NCBI GenBank assembly: GCA_903835685.1
Contig: CAILNX010000047.1
Coordinates: forward strand, 1 to 64,000
DNA length: 64,000 bases
Direction of reading: 5' to 3'
Source: an uncultured delta proteobacterium
GTDB lineage: Bacteria; Desulfobacterota; Desulfovibrionia; Desulfovibrionales; Desulfovibrionaceae
Numbering within the stretch: the first letter of the stretch is position 1; every line of letters begins with the position of its first letter. A program made the position numbers and the translations under genes. Positions 1-8,332 of the stretch are shown piece after piece. The notes beneath the pieces were generated by a model that was not told the DNA's origin, searched no databases, and saw nothing but the letters and a program-made list of their open reading frames with translations.

Positions 1-56
1 AAGCAACCATCGAAAAAATATATTTCTGAGCACAGCTCATTGTGTAGTGAACTACC

Positions 57-135
57 CCGCAGCAAGCTGCGGAGCATCAAAGGCATAAGGCCCAGAACAG
101 ACTCCTCAAACCAAGAGTAAACGAAGCGAGCTTCG
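57..135. repeat. paired-hairpin (REP/MITE-like) element
   Basis: Two perfect inverted repeats sit 49 bases apart. The first is CCGCAGC/GCTGCGG at 57-72, preceded by the tract GAACTACC. The second is CGAAGC/GCTTCG at 122-135, followed by a short GAGGAATCAACCCGCA tail. The paired short hairpins with conserved-looking flanks resemble REP/BIME-type or mobile miniature elements of proteobacteria. That family link is inference; the hairpins themselves are directly visible. The element adjoins the AT-rich ORF at 151, which supports a mobile or foreign origin for the left edge of the window. Confidence 0.4.
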
Positions 136-150
136 AGGAATCAACCCGCA

Positions 151-537
151 GTGATTGAAACAATTTTTAATGAATTTTATACAAGAGCATTATCCTTTAA
201 CGAAGCACTACTCGCAGAACTATTTACCAAAAATATCGACACAATTAATATGTATATATATTATGAAAATTATTTGCTATATATTGAGCTTGTACAAGGA
301 CTCCGCATTAGAAAACAAATCGAAGGTAAAAAAATGACATATCCCCCATTAACAAAAGAAGAAATAGACTCAATACTAGCCACTACAACTCTTGAATCTG
401 GCATAATTTCTCTTCGCAACACACTGGAAATAAAATACAAGATCAACCCAATTAAACTTATTTTTAGGGCATCTAATCTTCCGGCCATAACATTAAATAG
501 CTCCCCACTGTCAGCACAAACCTTTAACCCCCTGTGA
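151..537 (+). CDS. AT-rich orphan ORF, hypothetical protein
   Basis: An uninterrupted 128-codon frame with a GTG start lies in a segment that is strikingly AT-rich against the G+C-rich rest of the window. The product begins MIETIFNEFYTRALSFNEAL and is rich in Ile, Leu, Asn and Tyr. No family, signal peptide or membrane segment is recognised, and no Shine-Dalgarno sequence stands out before the GTG. In AT-rich DNA an open frame of this length is not expected to be common but is not compelling either. It may be a real gene from a horizontally acquired island whose remainder lies left of the window, or a remnant. A weak inverted repeat (CTCAAA/TTTGAG, 541-553) follows the stop. Confidence 0.35.
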   Translation: MIETIFNEFYTRALSFNEALLAELFTKNIDTINMYIYYENYLLYIELVQGLRIRKQIEGKKMTYPPLTKEEIDSILATTTLESGIISLRNTLEIKYKINPIKLIFRASNLPAITLNSSPLSAQTFNPL

Positions 538-587
538 CAACTCAAAATTTGAGAAAAAATGCAATTTATACGTCTCCCACTTTCTTC

Positions 588-616
588 TTGACGGCCATGG
601 CCCGGAAACTTATTAT
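588..616 (+). promoter_or_regulatory. sigma70 promoter of the ABC transporter operon
   Basis: TTGACG at 588-593 and TATTAT at 611-616 are separated by exactly 17 bases. Each hexamer differs from consensus at one position. The site lies about 85 bases upstream of the ATPase start at 702 and downstream of the foreign-looking segment. Confidence 0.6.
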
Positions 617-701
617 CCTCGGCCTCACGGCCTGGTAGCCCCCTTCACGGATTTTCGGCTGCCCGGTCCTCCCAAACGATCATCGCTGACGGAGCCAATA
701 C

Positions 702-1661
702 ATGCTGGAAGTTTCGGGGCTGAATCATCATTATGGCCCCACCCAGGTCCTTTTCGACTTGAGCTTTCAGGTCGCGCAGGGCGAGATCCTGGGCTTTCTG
801 GGACCCAACGGCGCGGGCAAGTCCACCGCCATGCGCATCCTGACCGGGTTCTTGAGCCCCTCGGCAGGCACGGTGGTCTTTGACGGCCAGGACATCCGTA
901 AGGACCCCCTGGCCCTGCGGCGGCACCTGGGCTATCTGCCCGAAAACGTGCCGGTCTACCCGGAACTCACGGTGGACGAGTACCTGCTCTGGGTGGCCGG
1001 GATCAAGCAGTCCCCCCGCCCCAAAGCCCAGGTGGACGAGGTGGCCGGACGCTGCGGCCTGTCCCAGGAGCGCGGCAGCCTGATCCGCCGCCTGTCCAAG
1101 GGCTTCCGCCAGCGTCTGGGCCTGGCCCAGGCCCTGCTCGGGGACACCAAACTGCTCATCCTGGACGAGCCCACCGTGGGCCTGGACCCCTCCCAGATCC
1201 GGGAGATCCGGGGACTCATCAAGGAACTGGGCCAGGACAAGACCATTCTCCTGAGCACCCACATCCTGCCCGAGGTCGAGCGCACCTGCGACCGGGTGCT
1301 CATCATCAATAGGGGCCGCATCGTGGCCGAGGACACCCCGGCCAACCTGACCCAGGGCGCCCTGGGCCGGGGCCGTCATCTGCTGCGCCTGGCCGTGAGC
1401 CGCAAGGACGCGCCCGAGGTACTGGCCGCCTTCCGGGACCTGCCGTTCGTGAGCGAGGCCGAGGAACCCGAGGCCGGGGCGGACATCCTGTCCCTGCGCC
1501 TGACCCTGGACACCACCCACGACCACCGGGCCGAGGCCACGGCCCTGGCCCAGGCCAAGGGCTGGCCCATCCTGGAGTTTCGGCCCGCGGACATCTCCCT
1601 GGAAGAGGCCTTTGTCTCCCTGGTTACCACGGAAAACACGGAGGGCGCTCATGCGAACTAG
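702..1661 (+). CDS. ABC transporter ATP-binding protein, GldA-like
   Basis: A 319-residue ABC ATPase. Walker A GPNGAGKST lies near residue 40, the signature is LSKGFRQRLGLAQA, Walker B is LLILDEPTVGLDP, and the H-loop is STHILPEVE. A C-terminal extension of about 100 residues follows the nucleotide-binding domain, as in GldA/NatA-type exporter ATPases. It should energise the permease encoded next, whose start overlaps this stop by 11 bases. Together with the GldG-like and DUF4340 proteins it forms a conserved four-gene ABC cluster found in many Gram-negative bacteria. The name comes from a gliding-motility system, but in non-gliding bacteria the substrate is unknown, and nothing here identifies it. 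Confidence 0.85.
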   Translation: MLEVSGLNHHYGPTQVLFDLSFQVAQGEILGFLGPNGAGKSTAMRILTGFLSPSAGTVVFDGQDIRKDPLALRRHLGYLPENVPVYPELTVDEYLLWVAGIKQSPRPKAQVDEVAGRCGLSQERGSLIRRLSKGFRQRLGLAQALLGDTKLLILDEPTVGLDPSQIREIRGLIKELGQDKTILLSTHILPEVERTCDRVLIINRGRIVAEDTPANLTQGALGRGRHLLRLAVSRKDAPEVLAAFRDLPFVSEAEEPEAGADILSLRLTLDTTHDHRAEATALAQAKGWPILEFRPADISLEEAFVSLVTTENTEGAHAN

Positions 1662-2421
1662 CCTGCTGGCCGCCCGCAAGGACCTGATCATCCTGTTCCG
1701 CTCGCCTCTGGCCTACATCCTCATGGCCTGCTACCTGTTCATCGCCGGGTATTTCTTCGCCTCGGGCGTGGGCTACCTGCAACTGGTGAGCATCCAGCTC
1801 ATGCAGATGCCCCAGACCGCCGGGGGATTCTCGCCCCAGGAGCTGGTGGTCGGCCCCTTTCTGCAGAACGCCGGGGTCATCCTGCTCTTCTTCCTGCCCA
1901 TGCTGACCATGCGCGGATTCAGCGAGGAGAAGCGCATGGGCACCTTTGAGCTGCTCATGAGCTACCCCTTGAGCGAGGCCACCCTGGTGGGCGGCAAGCT
2001 CCTGTCCCTGGCCCTGTTCCTGGCCGTGATGCTGCTGTTCTCGGCCCTGGGACCGGCTTTGTTGTATTTCTTCGTCGCGCCTGAGACCGCGCCGCTCCTG
2101 GCCGGATATCTGGGCCTCTTTCTCATGGCCGTAAGCTTCGGCAGCCTGGGCCTCTTTCTGTCCACCCTGACCGAGAACCAGGTGGTCTCGGCGGTCCTGA
2201 GCTTCGCCTCCCTGCTGGTGCTCTGGCTCCTGGCCTGGATCAAGGACATCGTTCCGGCCGCGCTCCAGCCTCTGGTGGAAGGACTCTCCCTGCTCAGCCA
2301 TTTCGAGCCCTTCACCAAGGGCGTGCTGGCCGTGGCCGACCTGACCTATTATCTGGCCTTCACCGCCGCCTTCTTCTGGCTCTCGGTGCTCAGTCTGGAA
2401 AACCAGCGGTGGAGGGCGTAA
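1651..2421 (+). CDS. ABC-2 type permease, GldF-like
   Basis: A 256-residue integral membrane protein with about six hydrophobic segments (for example near residues 20-42, 75-95, 115-140, 148-170, 180-200 and 235-250), typical of ABC-2 transporter permeases. The internal motif GFSEEKRMGTFELLMSYPLS is the characteristic cytoplasmic coupling region of this family. I chose the ATG at 1651, preceded by GGAGGGCG, over an in-frame start at 1612, which would overlap the ATPase gene much further. It presumably forms the membrane channel for the ATPase encoded just upstream. Translational coupling through the 11-base overlap is likely. Confidence 0.85.
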   Translation: MRTSLLAARKDLIILFRSPLAYILMACYLFIAGYFFASGVGYLQLVSIQLMQMPQTAGGFSPQELVVGPFLQNAGVILLFFLPMLTMRGFSEEKRMGTFELLMSYPLSEATLVGGKLLSLALFLAVMLLFSALGPALLYFFVAPETAPLLAGYLGLFLMAVSFGSLGLFLSTLTENQVVSAVLSFASLLVLWLLAWIKDIVPAALQPLVEGLSLLSHFEPFTKGVLAVADLTYYLAFTAAFFWLSVLSLENQRWRA

Positions 2422-2426
2422 GAACC

Positions 2427-3800
2427 ATGCGCAACCTGAAACGCTCCTCCAACGCCGCCCTTTTGGGCCTGCTGGGCATCGTCTTTTTGGCCGGGCTCTA
2501 CGCCCTGGCCGCCCGAGCAGGCTGGCGAGCGGATTTGACCGAGAACAAACGCTTCTCCTTGAATCCCCAGACCCTGAAAGTCCTGGAGGACCTGAAGACC
2601 CCGGTCAAGGCCGTGGCCTTTTTCCTGCCCCAGGAGCCCGGACGGGACAAGCTCAAGGACCTGCTGGACCTCTACGCCCGGACCTCCCGACAGTTCTCCT
2701 ATGAATTCGTGGACCCGGACCGGGACCCCTTCCGAGCCAAGGAGATGAAAGTCACCCAGAACGGCGAGGTGATTCTTCTTTCCGGGAACAAGCAGGAGAA
2801 AGTGGGCCTGGCCGAGGAAGAGAAGCTGACCAACGCCCTGATCCGGGTCACGGACGCCTCCCGGCCCAAGGTCTACATGGTCCAGGGCCACGGCGAACTG
2901 GGCCTGGAAAAGAAGGAGCAGGCCAGCGCGGCCGTGCTCAAGGAAGAGCTGGAGAAGCAGGGCGCGACCGTGGACAAGCTCTCCCTGGTCCAGGACAGGG
3001 ACGTGCCCAAGGACGCGGCCCTGGTGCTCGTCCTGGGCGCGACCAAGGACTTCTTCCCGGCCGAACTCGAGGCCCTGAGCCGCTACCTGGCCTCTGGCGG
3101 CCGCCTGTTCGTGGGCCTGGACGCCCAGTCCTCCACCAACCTGGACGCCTGGCTCAAGGACAAAACCAACATCAAGCGCCTCTCCGGCCTGATCCTGGAC
3201 CCGGTCAGCCGGGTCATCACCGGCAACTACTTGAGCCCGGTGATGCAGGACTATCTCTTTGCTCCCATTGTCAAGGATTTCAACCTGCTGTCCGTGTTTC
3301 CCACGGCCACGGGCCTGGAGGCGGCCGGAAACCCGAGGCTGCCCAAGCCCCAGCCCATCGGGACCACCTCCGAGCGGTCCTGGCTGGAGACGGACTTAAA
3401 AAGCCTGGAGGGCGGCAAGGCCAAGTTCGACCAGGGCGTGGACACGCCCGGGCCTTTGTGGCTGGCCGCGGTGTTCGAGGCCAAGGCCAAGGACGAGCCG
3501 AAACCCGGGGACAAGGCCCCTGCGCGGCCCGGACGGGTGGTGGTTTTCGGGGACCAGGACTTTCTTTCGGACAAATACATCGGGCTGGCGGGCAACATCG
3601 ACCTGACCCGCAACTGCATGAACTGGCTCATGGCCCGGGAAAACCTCATCACCATCGCCAAGACCAAGTCCGTCCAGGCCCTGCTCTTTCCCTCGGCCCT
3701 GCAGAACCTGGTCCTGGTCTGGCTCCCCCTGCTGCTCATGCCCGGCCTGACCCTGGGCATGGCCGTGCTGGTGATGGCCAAACGCGGACGGAACAAATAG
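2427..3800 (+). CDS. GldG-like ABC auxiliary protein
   Basis: A 457-residue protein anchored by an N-terminal hydrophobic segment (about residues 12-32) and a C-terminal one (about 428-452), with a large extracytoplasmic domain between. The stretch RADLTENKRFSLNPQT after the first membrane segment and the downstream domain match the GldG/ABC-type uncharacterised transport family (PF09822-like). The ATG at 2427 is preceded by GGAGG at 2411. It follows the permease gene with almost no gap and belongs to the same transcript. It probably acts as a periplasmic or membrane partner of the transporter; no enzyme motif is recognised. Confidence 0.8.
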   Translation: MRNLKRSSNAALLGLLGIVFLAGLYALAARAGWRADLTENKRFSLNPQTLKVLEDLKTPVKAVAFFLPQEPGRDKLKDLLDLYARTSRQFSYEFVDPDRDPFRAKEMKVTQNGEVILLSGNKQEKVGLAEEEKLTNALIRVTDASRPKVYMVQGHGELGLEKKEQASAAVLKEELEKQGATVDKLSLVQDRDVPKDAALVLVLGATKDFFPAELEALSRYLASGGRLFVGLDAQSSTNLDAWLKDKTNIKRLSGLILDPVSRVITGNYLSPVMQDYLFAPIVKDFNLLSVFPTATGLEAAGNPRLPKPQPIGTTSERSWLETDLKSLEGGKAKFDQGVDTPGPLWLAAVFEAKAKDEPKPGDKAPARPGRVVVFGDQDFLSDKYIGLAGNIDLTRNCMNWLMARENLITIAKTKSVQALLFPSALQNLVLVWLPLLLMPGLTLGMAVLVMAKRGRNK

Positions 3801-3882
3801 GACCGGCGCGGGTCCGCCTGGGACATGGCCTCGCGGCCGCCCCAGACTGCGCCTGGACCGCACCGGACAAGGATAGCCTTAC

Positions 3883-5253
3883 GTGAACAAACGACTTCTG
3901 GTCATAGTGGGTCTAGCCGCCATGGTCTGGACCGGGGCCATGCTCATGAGGCCCGGGACCAAGGGCCAGGACCAGGCTGCGGCCATCGCCTGGCCCGCCA
4001 GCCTGGACAAGGCCTTGCCCCTGGTGCTCACGGCCCGGGGCCAGGACACGGTCCTGACCCGCACGAACGGGGCTCTGCGCGTGGCCCGGCCCGGGACCAA
4101 CGCCACCCGCCGGGCCGACGAGGCCAAGGTCCAGGCTCTGCTGGATTTCATCACCAGCCACAAGCCCAAGCGCGATCTGGGGGCCTATACCCCGGACCAG
4201 GCCGAGACCTACGGCCTGAAAGCGCCCCGGATCAGACTCACGGCCGGGCTCACGGCCGGGCTCACGGCTGGAGACACGACCGGGGACGCGGGCTTCGACC
4301 TGACCCTGGGCGGGACCAATCCGGCCGGGGACGGGGTCTACGCCGTGAGCTCCCAGGCCAAGGACACCCTGCTGCTCCTGGACGCCGGATACAAGACCCA
4401 GTTGGACCACGGCCCGGACTATTTCCTGGACCTGCGCCTCTTTGACTTCAAGGAGGAGGCGGTCACGGCCGTGCGCCTGGCCCCGGGCAAGGAGCCCCTG
4501 CCGGGAATGGATGCGGCCGGGTTCGTCCTGGAGCGCACCAAGGAGGCCGTGGCCTTTGCCGCGCCGGAGGCCGCAAAGTCCCTCAAAGTCTCCTCCCAGG
4601 CGGTCAAGGCCTGGCTGCGCGGCCTGGCCGGGGCCAAGGCCTCGGCTGTGGAGCCCGTGGCCCTGCCGGTCAGCGGCCCGGTCCTGACCCTGGAGCTTGC
4701 GGTCAAGGACCAGCCCGCCCAGACCCTGACCGTGTACAAGGATTTGAAGCGGCCCCGGACCTGGGTGGCCAACTCCACCTTTCAGCCCGGACGCCTGCGG
4801 CTGGAAGAGGAAGGCCTGCGCCAACTGGCCCCCCGGGTGTTCGAATTGCGCGACCGCGGCATCATCACCCTGGAGACAGCCAAGGTGGACGGGTTCGCCA
4901 TCCTTCAGTCCGACCGAAGCCTTGCGGCCAAGAAGACCGAGACCGGCTGGAAGGACGCCCAGACCGGCAAGGACATCACCGGCATTGACATGACCCTGTG
5001 GCGTCTTATTGACTTGAAATTCGAGACCGACCCGACAGGGGACTTGCCCAAAACCGCTGAATCGGACATGGTCTGGCGGCTGACGGACAAGGGCGGGAAG
5101 GATCTGGCCGAGATCACCTTCTTCTCGGACCCGGCCCTGCCCCCTGGCCGTTGCTGGGTCAAAACCGGAAATCAGGACCTGTATTTCCAGGTCTCGGACC
5201 AGATTTTAAAAGACCTGCAAGGTCTCCTGCCCGCCCAGGGCAGCGCCAAATAA
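3883..5253 (+). CDS. DUF4340 domain protein
   Basis: A 456-residue protein starting at a GTG (AAGGA upstream), with an N-terminal membrane anchor or signal (about residues 4-24) and an otherwise soluble extracytoplasmic body. The pattern of a short anchor followed by repeated beta-rich segments with [17 protein letters not shown] matches DUF4340, a family regularly encoded after GldG-like genes. The gene holds three in-frame copies of a 12-base unit giving [12 protein letters not shown]. It is the last gene of the ABC cluster; a hairpin and T-run follow. Its biochemical role is unknown. Confidence 0.75.
   Translation: MNKRLLVIVGLAAMVWTGAMLMRPGTKGQDQAAAIAWPASLDKALPLVLTARGQDTVLTRTNGALRVARPGTNATRRADEAKVQALLDFITSHKPKRDLGAYTPDQAETYGLKAPRIRLTAGLTAGLTAGDTTGDAGFDLTLGGTNPAGDGVYAVSSQAKDTLLLLDAGYKTQLDHGPDYFLDLRLFDFKEEAVTAVRLAPGKEPLPGMDAAGFVLERTKEAVAFAAPEAAKSLKVSSQAVKAWLRGLAGAKASAVEPVALPVSGPVLTLELAVKDQPAQTLTVYKDLKRPRTWVANSTFQPGRLRLEEEGLRQLAPRVFELRDRGIITLETAKVDGFAILQSDRSLAAKKTETGWKDAQTGKDITGIDMTLWRLIDLKFETDPTGDLPKTAESDMVWRLTDKGGKDLAEITFFSDPALPPGRCWVKTGNQDLYFQVSDQILKDLQGLLPAQGSAK
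4237..4272 (+). repeat. three tandem 12-bp units within the DUF4340 gene
   Basis: CTCACGGCCGGG occurs twice in perfect copy (4237-4248, 4249-4260), followed by a third copy with two changes (4261-4272). It encodes [12 protein letters not shown] in frame. This looks like recent slippage; unit loss or gain would keep the reading frame. Confidence 0.85.
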
Positions 5254-5266
5254 GGCAACCCCAACC

Positions 5267-5293
5267 CGGCGGTCTGTCCGCCGCAGATTTTTT
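5267..5293 (+). terminator. rho-independent terminator after the ABC cluster
   Basis: A perfect CGGCGG/CCGCCG stem with a five-base loop (5267-5283) is followed by CAGA and six T residues (5288-5293). It separates the ABC operon from rpoZ, whose ribosome-binding site starts only a few bases later. Confidence 0.7.
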
Positions 5294-5312
5294 GATTTTA
5301 CAAGGAGTGCTC

Positions 5313-5537
5313 ATGGCCAGAATCACTGTCGAAGACTGCATGCAGAAGGTCAGCAACCGGTTCCTCATCGTGCAGATGGCCATCAAACGGGTCAAGCAGT
5401 ACCGCGAAGGGTACACCCCGCTGGTGGACAGCAAGAACAAGGAAGTGGTCACCGCCCTGCGCGAGATCGCGGCTGGCAAGGTTCTGCCCCAGGGTTACAT
5501 CCCCGAGGCCCTCCTGAACGCCGACGACGCCAAGTAA
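5313..5537 (+). CDS. rpoZ: DNA-directed RNA polymerase subunit omega
   Basis: A 74-residue protein starting [17 protein letters not shown], which matches the conserved N-terminus of omega; [15 protein letters not shown] is the conserved central helix region. I chose the ATG at 5313 because AAGGAG precedes it at 5302; a longer in-frame start at 5151 would lie inside the DUF4340 gene. Omega assists folding and assembly of the beta' subunit. It is followed within two bases by dnaJ. As a terminator immediately precedes it, transcription probably depends on a promoter inside the upstream gene or on read-through. Confidence 0.92.
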   Translation: MARITVEDCMQKVSNRFLIVQMAIKRVKQYREGYTPLVDSKNKEVVTALREIAAGKVLPQGYIPEALLNADDAK

Positions 5538-5539
5538 GC

Positions 5540-6655
5540 ATGACCCAACGGGACTATTACGAAATTCTCGGGGTCGGCAAGACGGCCTCCGAGGAGGAGA
5601 TCAAGAAGGCCTACCGCAAACTGGCCTTCGAGCATCACCCGGATCGCAACCCGGACAACGCCGAGTCCGAGGCCAAGTTCAAGGAAGCGGCCGAGGCTTA
5701 CGAGATCCTGCGCGACTCGGAAAAACGGGCCCGCTATGACCGCTTCGGCCATGCCGGGGTGAGCGGGAATGGGTTCCAGGGATTTTCCTCGGCCGACGAC
5801 ATCTTCAGCGCCTTCGGGGACATCTTCGGGGAGTTCTTCGGGTTCTCCCAGGCCCGCCGGGGCGGACCCAGGCCCCAGGCCGGGGCGGACCTGCGCTACA
5901 ACCTGACCATCTCCTTTCGGGACGCGGCCAAGGGCTCGGAAGTGGACCTGCAACTGCCCGTGCAGGCGCTCTGCCCCGAGTGCGGCGGATCAGGGGCCGA
6001 GGCCGGAACCAAGCCCGAGACCTGCCGCCAGTGCCAGGGCACCGGCCAGATCCAGCAGACCCAAGGGTTCTTCCGCATCGCCGTGACCTGTCCCATGTGC
6101 CGGGGCGAGGGCCGGATCATCACCAAGAAATGCGCCGAATGCCGGGGCCAGGGCCTGGTGCGCCAGACCAAGGAGCTCAAGGTGCGCATCCCGGCCGGGG
6201 TGGACACGGGCTCCCGGCTGCGCCTGCGCGGCGAGGGTGAACCCGGGCTGCACGGCGGCCCTCCCGGCGACCTCTACGTGGTCCTGCACGTGGAGGAGGA
6301 CAAGGTCTTCCACCGCCACGGCCAGGACCTGGTCCTGGAAAAGGAACTCACCGTGGTCCAGGCCGCCCTGGGGGACAAGATCGAGGTGCCCACCCTGGAC
6401 GAGCCCGTGACCATGGACGTGCCCAAGGGCACCCAGAGCGGCGAGGTGTTCAAACTCAAAGGCCTGGGCCTGCCCCACCCCAACTCCTCGGCCAGGGGCG
6501 ATCTCCTGATCCAGGCCAAGGTGCGCACCCCCACCGGCCTGTCCAAGAAGCAGGAAGAAATCCTGCGTGAATTCGCCCGCATCGAGGCCGACAAGCCCAT
6601 CAACAAGGTCAAGGACATGTTCAAAAAGGCCAAGGACGCGGTGCTGGGAGAATGA
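5540..6655 (+). CDS. dnaJ: chaperone protein DnaJ
   Basis: A 371-residue type I J-domain protein. The J-domain occupies about residues 4-68 with the HPD triad at 33-35. A Gly/Phe-rich linker ([25 protein letters not shown]) follows. Four zinc-binding repeats lie at about 147-210 ([32 protein letters not shown]), then the C-terminal substrate-binding domains. It stimulates DnaK ATPase and delivers unfolded clients. Its stop overlaps the moaC start by four bases (ATGA). Linkage to rpoZ rather than dnaK is notable but has no obvious functional meaning. The domain set is complete. Confidence 0.95.
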   Translation: MTQRDYYEILGVGKTASEEEIKKAYRKLAFEHHPDRNPDNAESEAKFKEAAEAYEILRDSEKRARYDRFGHAGVSGNGFQGFSSADDIFSAFGDIFGEFFGFSQARRGGPRPQAGADLRYNLTISFRDAAKGSEVDLQLPVQALCPECGGSGAEAGTKPETCRQCQGTGQIQQTQGFFRIAVTCPMCRGEGRIITKKCAECRGQGLVRQTKELKVRIPAGVDTGSRLRLRGEGEPGLHGGPPGDLYVVLHVEEDKVFHRHGQDLVLEKELTVVQAALGDKIEVPTLDEPVTMDVPKGTQSGEVFKLKGLGLPHPNSSARGDLLIQAKVRTPTGLSKKQEEILREFARIEADKPINKVKDMFKKAKDAVLGE

Positions 6656-7134
6656 GCAGGTCCGAACTCAGCCATCTGGACGCCGAGGGCAAGGCCCGCA
6701 TGGTGGACGTGACCGGCAAGCCGGATACCGACCGCTTGGCCCGGGTCAAGGCCGAGGTCCAGCTCTCGGCCCGGACCATGCGGCTTCTGCTGGACAAGGC
6801 CATCCCCAAGGGCGACGTGCTGGCCACGGCTCGCCTGGCCGGAATCATGGCCGCCAAGCGCACCCCAGAACTCATCCCCCTGTGCCATCCCCTGCCCCTG
6901 CGCCACGTGGACCTGCGCTTCACCCTGGACGAGGAGCATTCCAAAGTCCTCATCGAGGCCGAGGCCCGGGCCACGGCCCCCACGGGCGTGGAGATGGAGG
7001 CCCTGATCGCGGCCATGGTCGCGGCGGCCACCATCTACGACATGTGCAAGGCCGTGCAGAAGGACATCCGCATCACGGACGTACGCCTGGTGTACAAGTC
7101 CGGGGGCAAAAGCGGGGTCTTTACGGGCCAGTAG
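6652..7134 (+). CDS. moaC: cyclic pyranopterin monophosphate synthase MoaC
   Basis: A 160-residue protein of normal MoaC length. Family motifs include [10 protein letters not shown] near the N-terminus, the active-site segment [19 protein letters not shown], and the C-terminal KSGGKSG. MoaC converts the product of the radical enzyme MoaA into cyclic pyranopterin monophosphate in molybdenum/tungsten cofactor synthesis. Sulfate reducers use that cofactor in formate dehydrogenases. Other moa genes are not in the window. The start overlaps the dnaJ stop. Confidence 0.95.
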   Translation: MSRSELSHLDAEGKARMVDVTGKPDTDRLARVKAEVQLSARTMRLLLDKAIPKGDVLATARLAGIMAAKRTPELIPLCHPLPLRHVDLRFTLDEEHSKVLIEAEARATAPTGVEMEALIAAMVAAATIYDMCKAVQKDIRITDVRLVYKSGGKSGVFTGQ

Positions 7135-7175
7135 GTTCTGTCGCATCGGCCGGGCGGCCTCCGCCCACATACCCC

Positions 7176-7202
7176 TTGACACCCGCTTCCCGAGCATATA
7201 AG
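7176..7202 (+). promoter_or_regulatory. candidate sigma70 promoter of the rpsF operon
   Basis: A perfect -35 hexamer TTGACA (7176-7181) is followed after 15 bases by TATAAG (7197-7202). The spacer is shorter than ideal, so the exact -10 is uncertain. It lies about 60 bases upstream of rpsF, in the gap after moaC. Confidence 0.5.
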
Positions 7203-7215
7203 AGCACCCCTTCAC

Positions 7216-7247
7216 CTTGCTCTTTCCAATGCGGAAGGGGCCGCAAG
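7216..7247 (+). promoter_or_regulatory. candidate S6:S18-binding leader RNA of rpsF
   Basis: The rpsF leader can fold into an outer stem CTTGC/GCAAG (7216-7220 with 7243-7247) and an inner stem CTTTCC/GGAAGG (7222-7227 with 7233-7238) capped by AATGC. A one-sided bulge GGCC precedes the 3' outer strand, so CCG falls at 7241-7243. A hairpin with a CCG-containing bulge ahead of rpsF is, as I recall, the published autoregulatory motif bound by the S6-S18 complex. The fold is drawn by eye. Confidence 0.5.
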
Positions 7248-7263
7248 TCCATAAGGAGATTCC

Positions 7264-7572
7264 ATGCGTAAGTACGAGACCCTTCTTTTGTTCAGCCCGG
7301 AACTCACGGCTGAGAACCTCAAGGAAATGTTGGACAACCTCACCGGTGTCGTGGCCAAGGGCAACGGCCAGATGCTGACGGTTGACGATTGGGGCATGCG
7401 CGACCTGGCCTACCCGGTCAAGAAGCAGATGCGCGGACATTACGTCCGGTTGGAGTACCTCGGCCCTGGCCCGCTGGTGGCCGAGCTGGAGCGCCTCATC
7501 CGCATCGCCGACGGCATCTTCAAGTTCGTCACCGTGAACCTGGGCGAAAACGCCGAGACCGTGGAGGGATAA
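7264..7572 (+). CDS. rpsF: 30S ribosomal protein S6
   Basis: A 102-residue protein beginning [15 protein letters not shown], matching S6. [20 protein letters not shown] is the conserved S6 core, and [10 protein letters not shown] lies near the end. The start has AAGGAG at 7253-7258. S6 forms a heterodimer with S18 on the platform of the small subunit, and the S18 gene follows after one base, as in most bacteria. Confidence 0.96.
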   Translation: MRKYETLLLFSPELTAENLKEMLDNLTGVVAKGNGQMLTVDDWGMRDLAYPVKKQMRGHYVRLEYLGPGPLVAELERLIRIADGIFKFVTVNLGENAETVEG

Positions 7573-7573
7573 C

Positions 7574-7834
7574 ATGGCTTTCAAGAAAAAGTTCACCCCC
7601 CGCAAGAAGTTCTGCCGGTTCTGCGCCAACAAGGAACTGCCCCTGGACTTCAAGCGCAACGACATTCTGCGTGACTTCATCACCGAGCGCGGCAAGATCA
7701 TCGCCCGCCGGATCACCGGGACCTGCGCCAAGCACCAGCGCCGCCTGACCGTCGAGATCAAGCGCGCCCGGCAGATGGCCCTTCTGTATTACACCTCCGT
7801 GCATTCCGCGGACGTGAAGCGTAAGATCTCCTAA
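7574..7834 (+). CDS. rpsR: 30S ribosomal protein S18
   Basis: An 86-residue basic protein with the S18 core [22 protein letters not shown] and [26 protein letters not shown]. The N-terminal CRFC and the later TCAKHQ retain cysteines of the kind found in the zinc-binding variant of S18. GGAGGG precedes the ATG. It is part of the rpsF-rpsR-rplI-dnaB operon. Confidence 0.96.
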   Translation: MAFKKKFTPRKKFCRFCANKELPLDFKRNDILRDFITERGKIIARRITGTCAKHQRRLTVEIKRARQMALLYYTSVHSADVKRKIS

Positions 7835-7846
7835 GGAGGCGGTTCA

Positions 7847-8332
7847 ATGGCTTCGATGAAACTCATTCTGCGTGCCGACGTCGATTCCCTGGGCCGCCTG
7901 GGCGAGATCGTCACGGTCAAGGTCGGGTTCGGCCGCAACTATCTGCTGCCCCAAGGCCTGGCCATGTCCGCCACGGGCGCCAACCTGAAGCAGTTCGAAC
8001 TGGAGCGCAAGAAGCTCCAGGGCAAGATGGACGGCTTCCGCGCCGCTGCCCAGGAAATCGCCGACAAGCTGGCCAAGGCCACGGTGACCATCACGGCCCG
8101 CGTGGGCGAGGGCGACAAGCTCTACGGCTCCATCACCAGCTCCAACATCGCCGACGCTCTGGCCGCCCAGGGCGTCGAGATCGATCGTCGCAAAATCGTG
8201 CTTCTCGACCCCTTAAGGGCCCTGGGTGAATACACCCTGGAAGTGAAGCTGCACCCTGACGTTGAGGCGAAGGTCAAGGTCGCCGTCATCCGCCATGGAC
8301 AGCCCGCGGAAGCGCCCAAGCAAGAAGAATAG
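7847..8332 (+). CDS. rplI: 50S ribosomal protein L9
   Basis: A 161-residue protein with the L9 N-terminal domain (LILRADVDSLGRLGEIVTVKVGFGRNYLLPQGLA), the long connecting helix and the C-terminal domain (KLYGSITSSNIADAL). AAGGAGG lies eight bases before the ATG at 7847. An ATG three codons later would give the more usual short L9 N-terminus but is further from the ribosome-binding site. The 3' end overlaps the dnaB start by 38 bases. Confidence 0.95.
   Translation: MASMKLILRADVDSLGRLGEIVTVKVGFGRNYLLPQGLAMSATGANLKQFELERKKLQGKMDGFRAAAQEIADKLAKATVTITARVGEGDKLYGSITSSNIADALAAQGVEIDRRKIVLLDPLRALGEYTLEVKLHPDVEAKVKVAVIRHGQPAEAPKQEE

Noticed and set aside
270-545. 91-codon minus-strand frame opposite the left-edge ORF
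   Set aside because: Antisense overlap in an AT-rich stretch; no start signal or motif favours it over the plus-strand ORF.
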